The translations under genes and the position numbers were made by a program. Shown here one piece after another: positions 6,846-6,964 of a DNA stretch of 6,964 nt. The notes under the pieces were generated by a model, which ran no database searches, was not told the DNA's origin, and saw only the letters and a program-made list of their open reading frames with translations. This stretch comes from DRLZ01 sp036478815 (GTDB taxonomy: Bacteria; Pseudomonadota; Gammaproteobacteria; Methylococcales; DRLZ01), in contig JAZGEP010000346.1 of NCBI GenBank assembly GCA_036478815.1, positions 1 to 6,964 on the forward strand. Reading direction: 5' to 3'. Numbering within the stretch: the stretch's first letter is position 1; every line of letters begins with the position of its first letter.

Positions 6846-6959
6846 GTGATACCAAAAATATGTGTAGGTTGGTGGTGAGGAACGAACCCCAACAATTTCA
6901 ATCAAATGCTGTTGGGGTTCGCTCCTCACCACCAACCTACACATACGACTTGGTATCAC
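6846..6959. repeat. Large near-perfect palindrome, REP/MITE-like
   Basis: The left arm (6846-6894) and right arm (6910-6959) are inverted copies around a 15-base loop. The inner roughly 35 bases of each arm, including GTAGGTTGGTGGTGAGG, differ at one position. The outer GTGATACCAA/TTGGTATCAC ends match exactly, with only a short diverged patch and a one-base length difference between them. Both sides are flanked by TTAA (6841-6844 and 6961-6964), possibly a duplicated target. There is no ORF inside. GTAGGTTGG...CCCCAACA hairpins resemble intergenic REP-type or small MITE repeats found in many copies in proteobacterial genomes. The transcript would form a very strong hairpin, so it could also insulate the operon from genes to the right. 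Confidence 0.8.
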
Positions 6960-6964
6960 CTTAA

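Overview
The window looks like a piece of an AT-rich gammaproteobacterial chromosome. The evidence is the style of the proteins: a proteobacterial NCS1-permease/histidine-kinase fusion, a LuxR-type response regulator, a PfpI-like hydratase and a REP-like palindrome. I cannot name the genus from the sequence; an aquatic or methylotroph-like gammaproteobacterium is only an impression. All three convincing genes lie on the minus strand.

Left part (1-870): a 212-residue DJ-1/PfpI protein of the isonitrile hydratase type. It is flanked by sequences that fit an integron gene cassette. Downstream of its stop is a 64-nt attC-like structure with an imperfect stem, an unpaired spacer and a GTTRRRY-type box. 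Upstream of its start is a GTTATGTG box that is the exact reverse complement of the CACATAAC box of that attC, as a circularised cassette would require. No integrase gene is visible, so this would be a lone cassette or an integron remnant.

Middle part (about 870-2269): roughly 1.4 kb with no convincing gene. It holds a TGACGTA/TACGTCA operator-like palindrome, a possible promoter reading towards the cassette, several short inverted repeats, and a 205-bp segment bounded by 11-bp perfect inverted repeats that could be a small non-autonomous element.

Right part (2270-6662): a two-gene operon, transcribed leftwards, that forms one signalling system. The first gene encodes an 1126-residue hybrid sensor kinase. 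Its N-terminal half is a complete NCS1 (purine/cytosine/hydantoin-type) transporter. This is followed by a cysteine-rich cytosolic segment, two extra membrane helices, a HisKA/HATPase core, a receiver domain and a short helical tail. After 52 nt comes a response regulator with the order receiver, PAS-like middle and LuxR helix-turn-helix. The likely logic is that uptake or binding of a nucleobase-like nitrogen compound is read by the transporter module and passed by phosphotransfer to the DNA-binding regulator. This is the most interesting system in the window. The ligand and the regulated genes cannot be read from this sequence.

Right edge (6663-6964): the leader of the kinase gene, then a 114-bp near-perfect palindrome of the REP/MITE kind that runs up to the end of the window.
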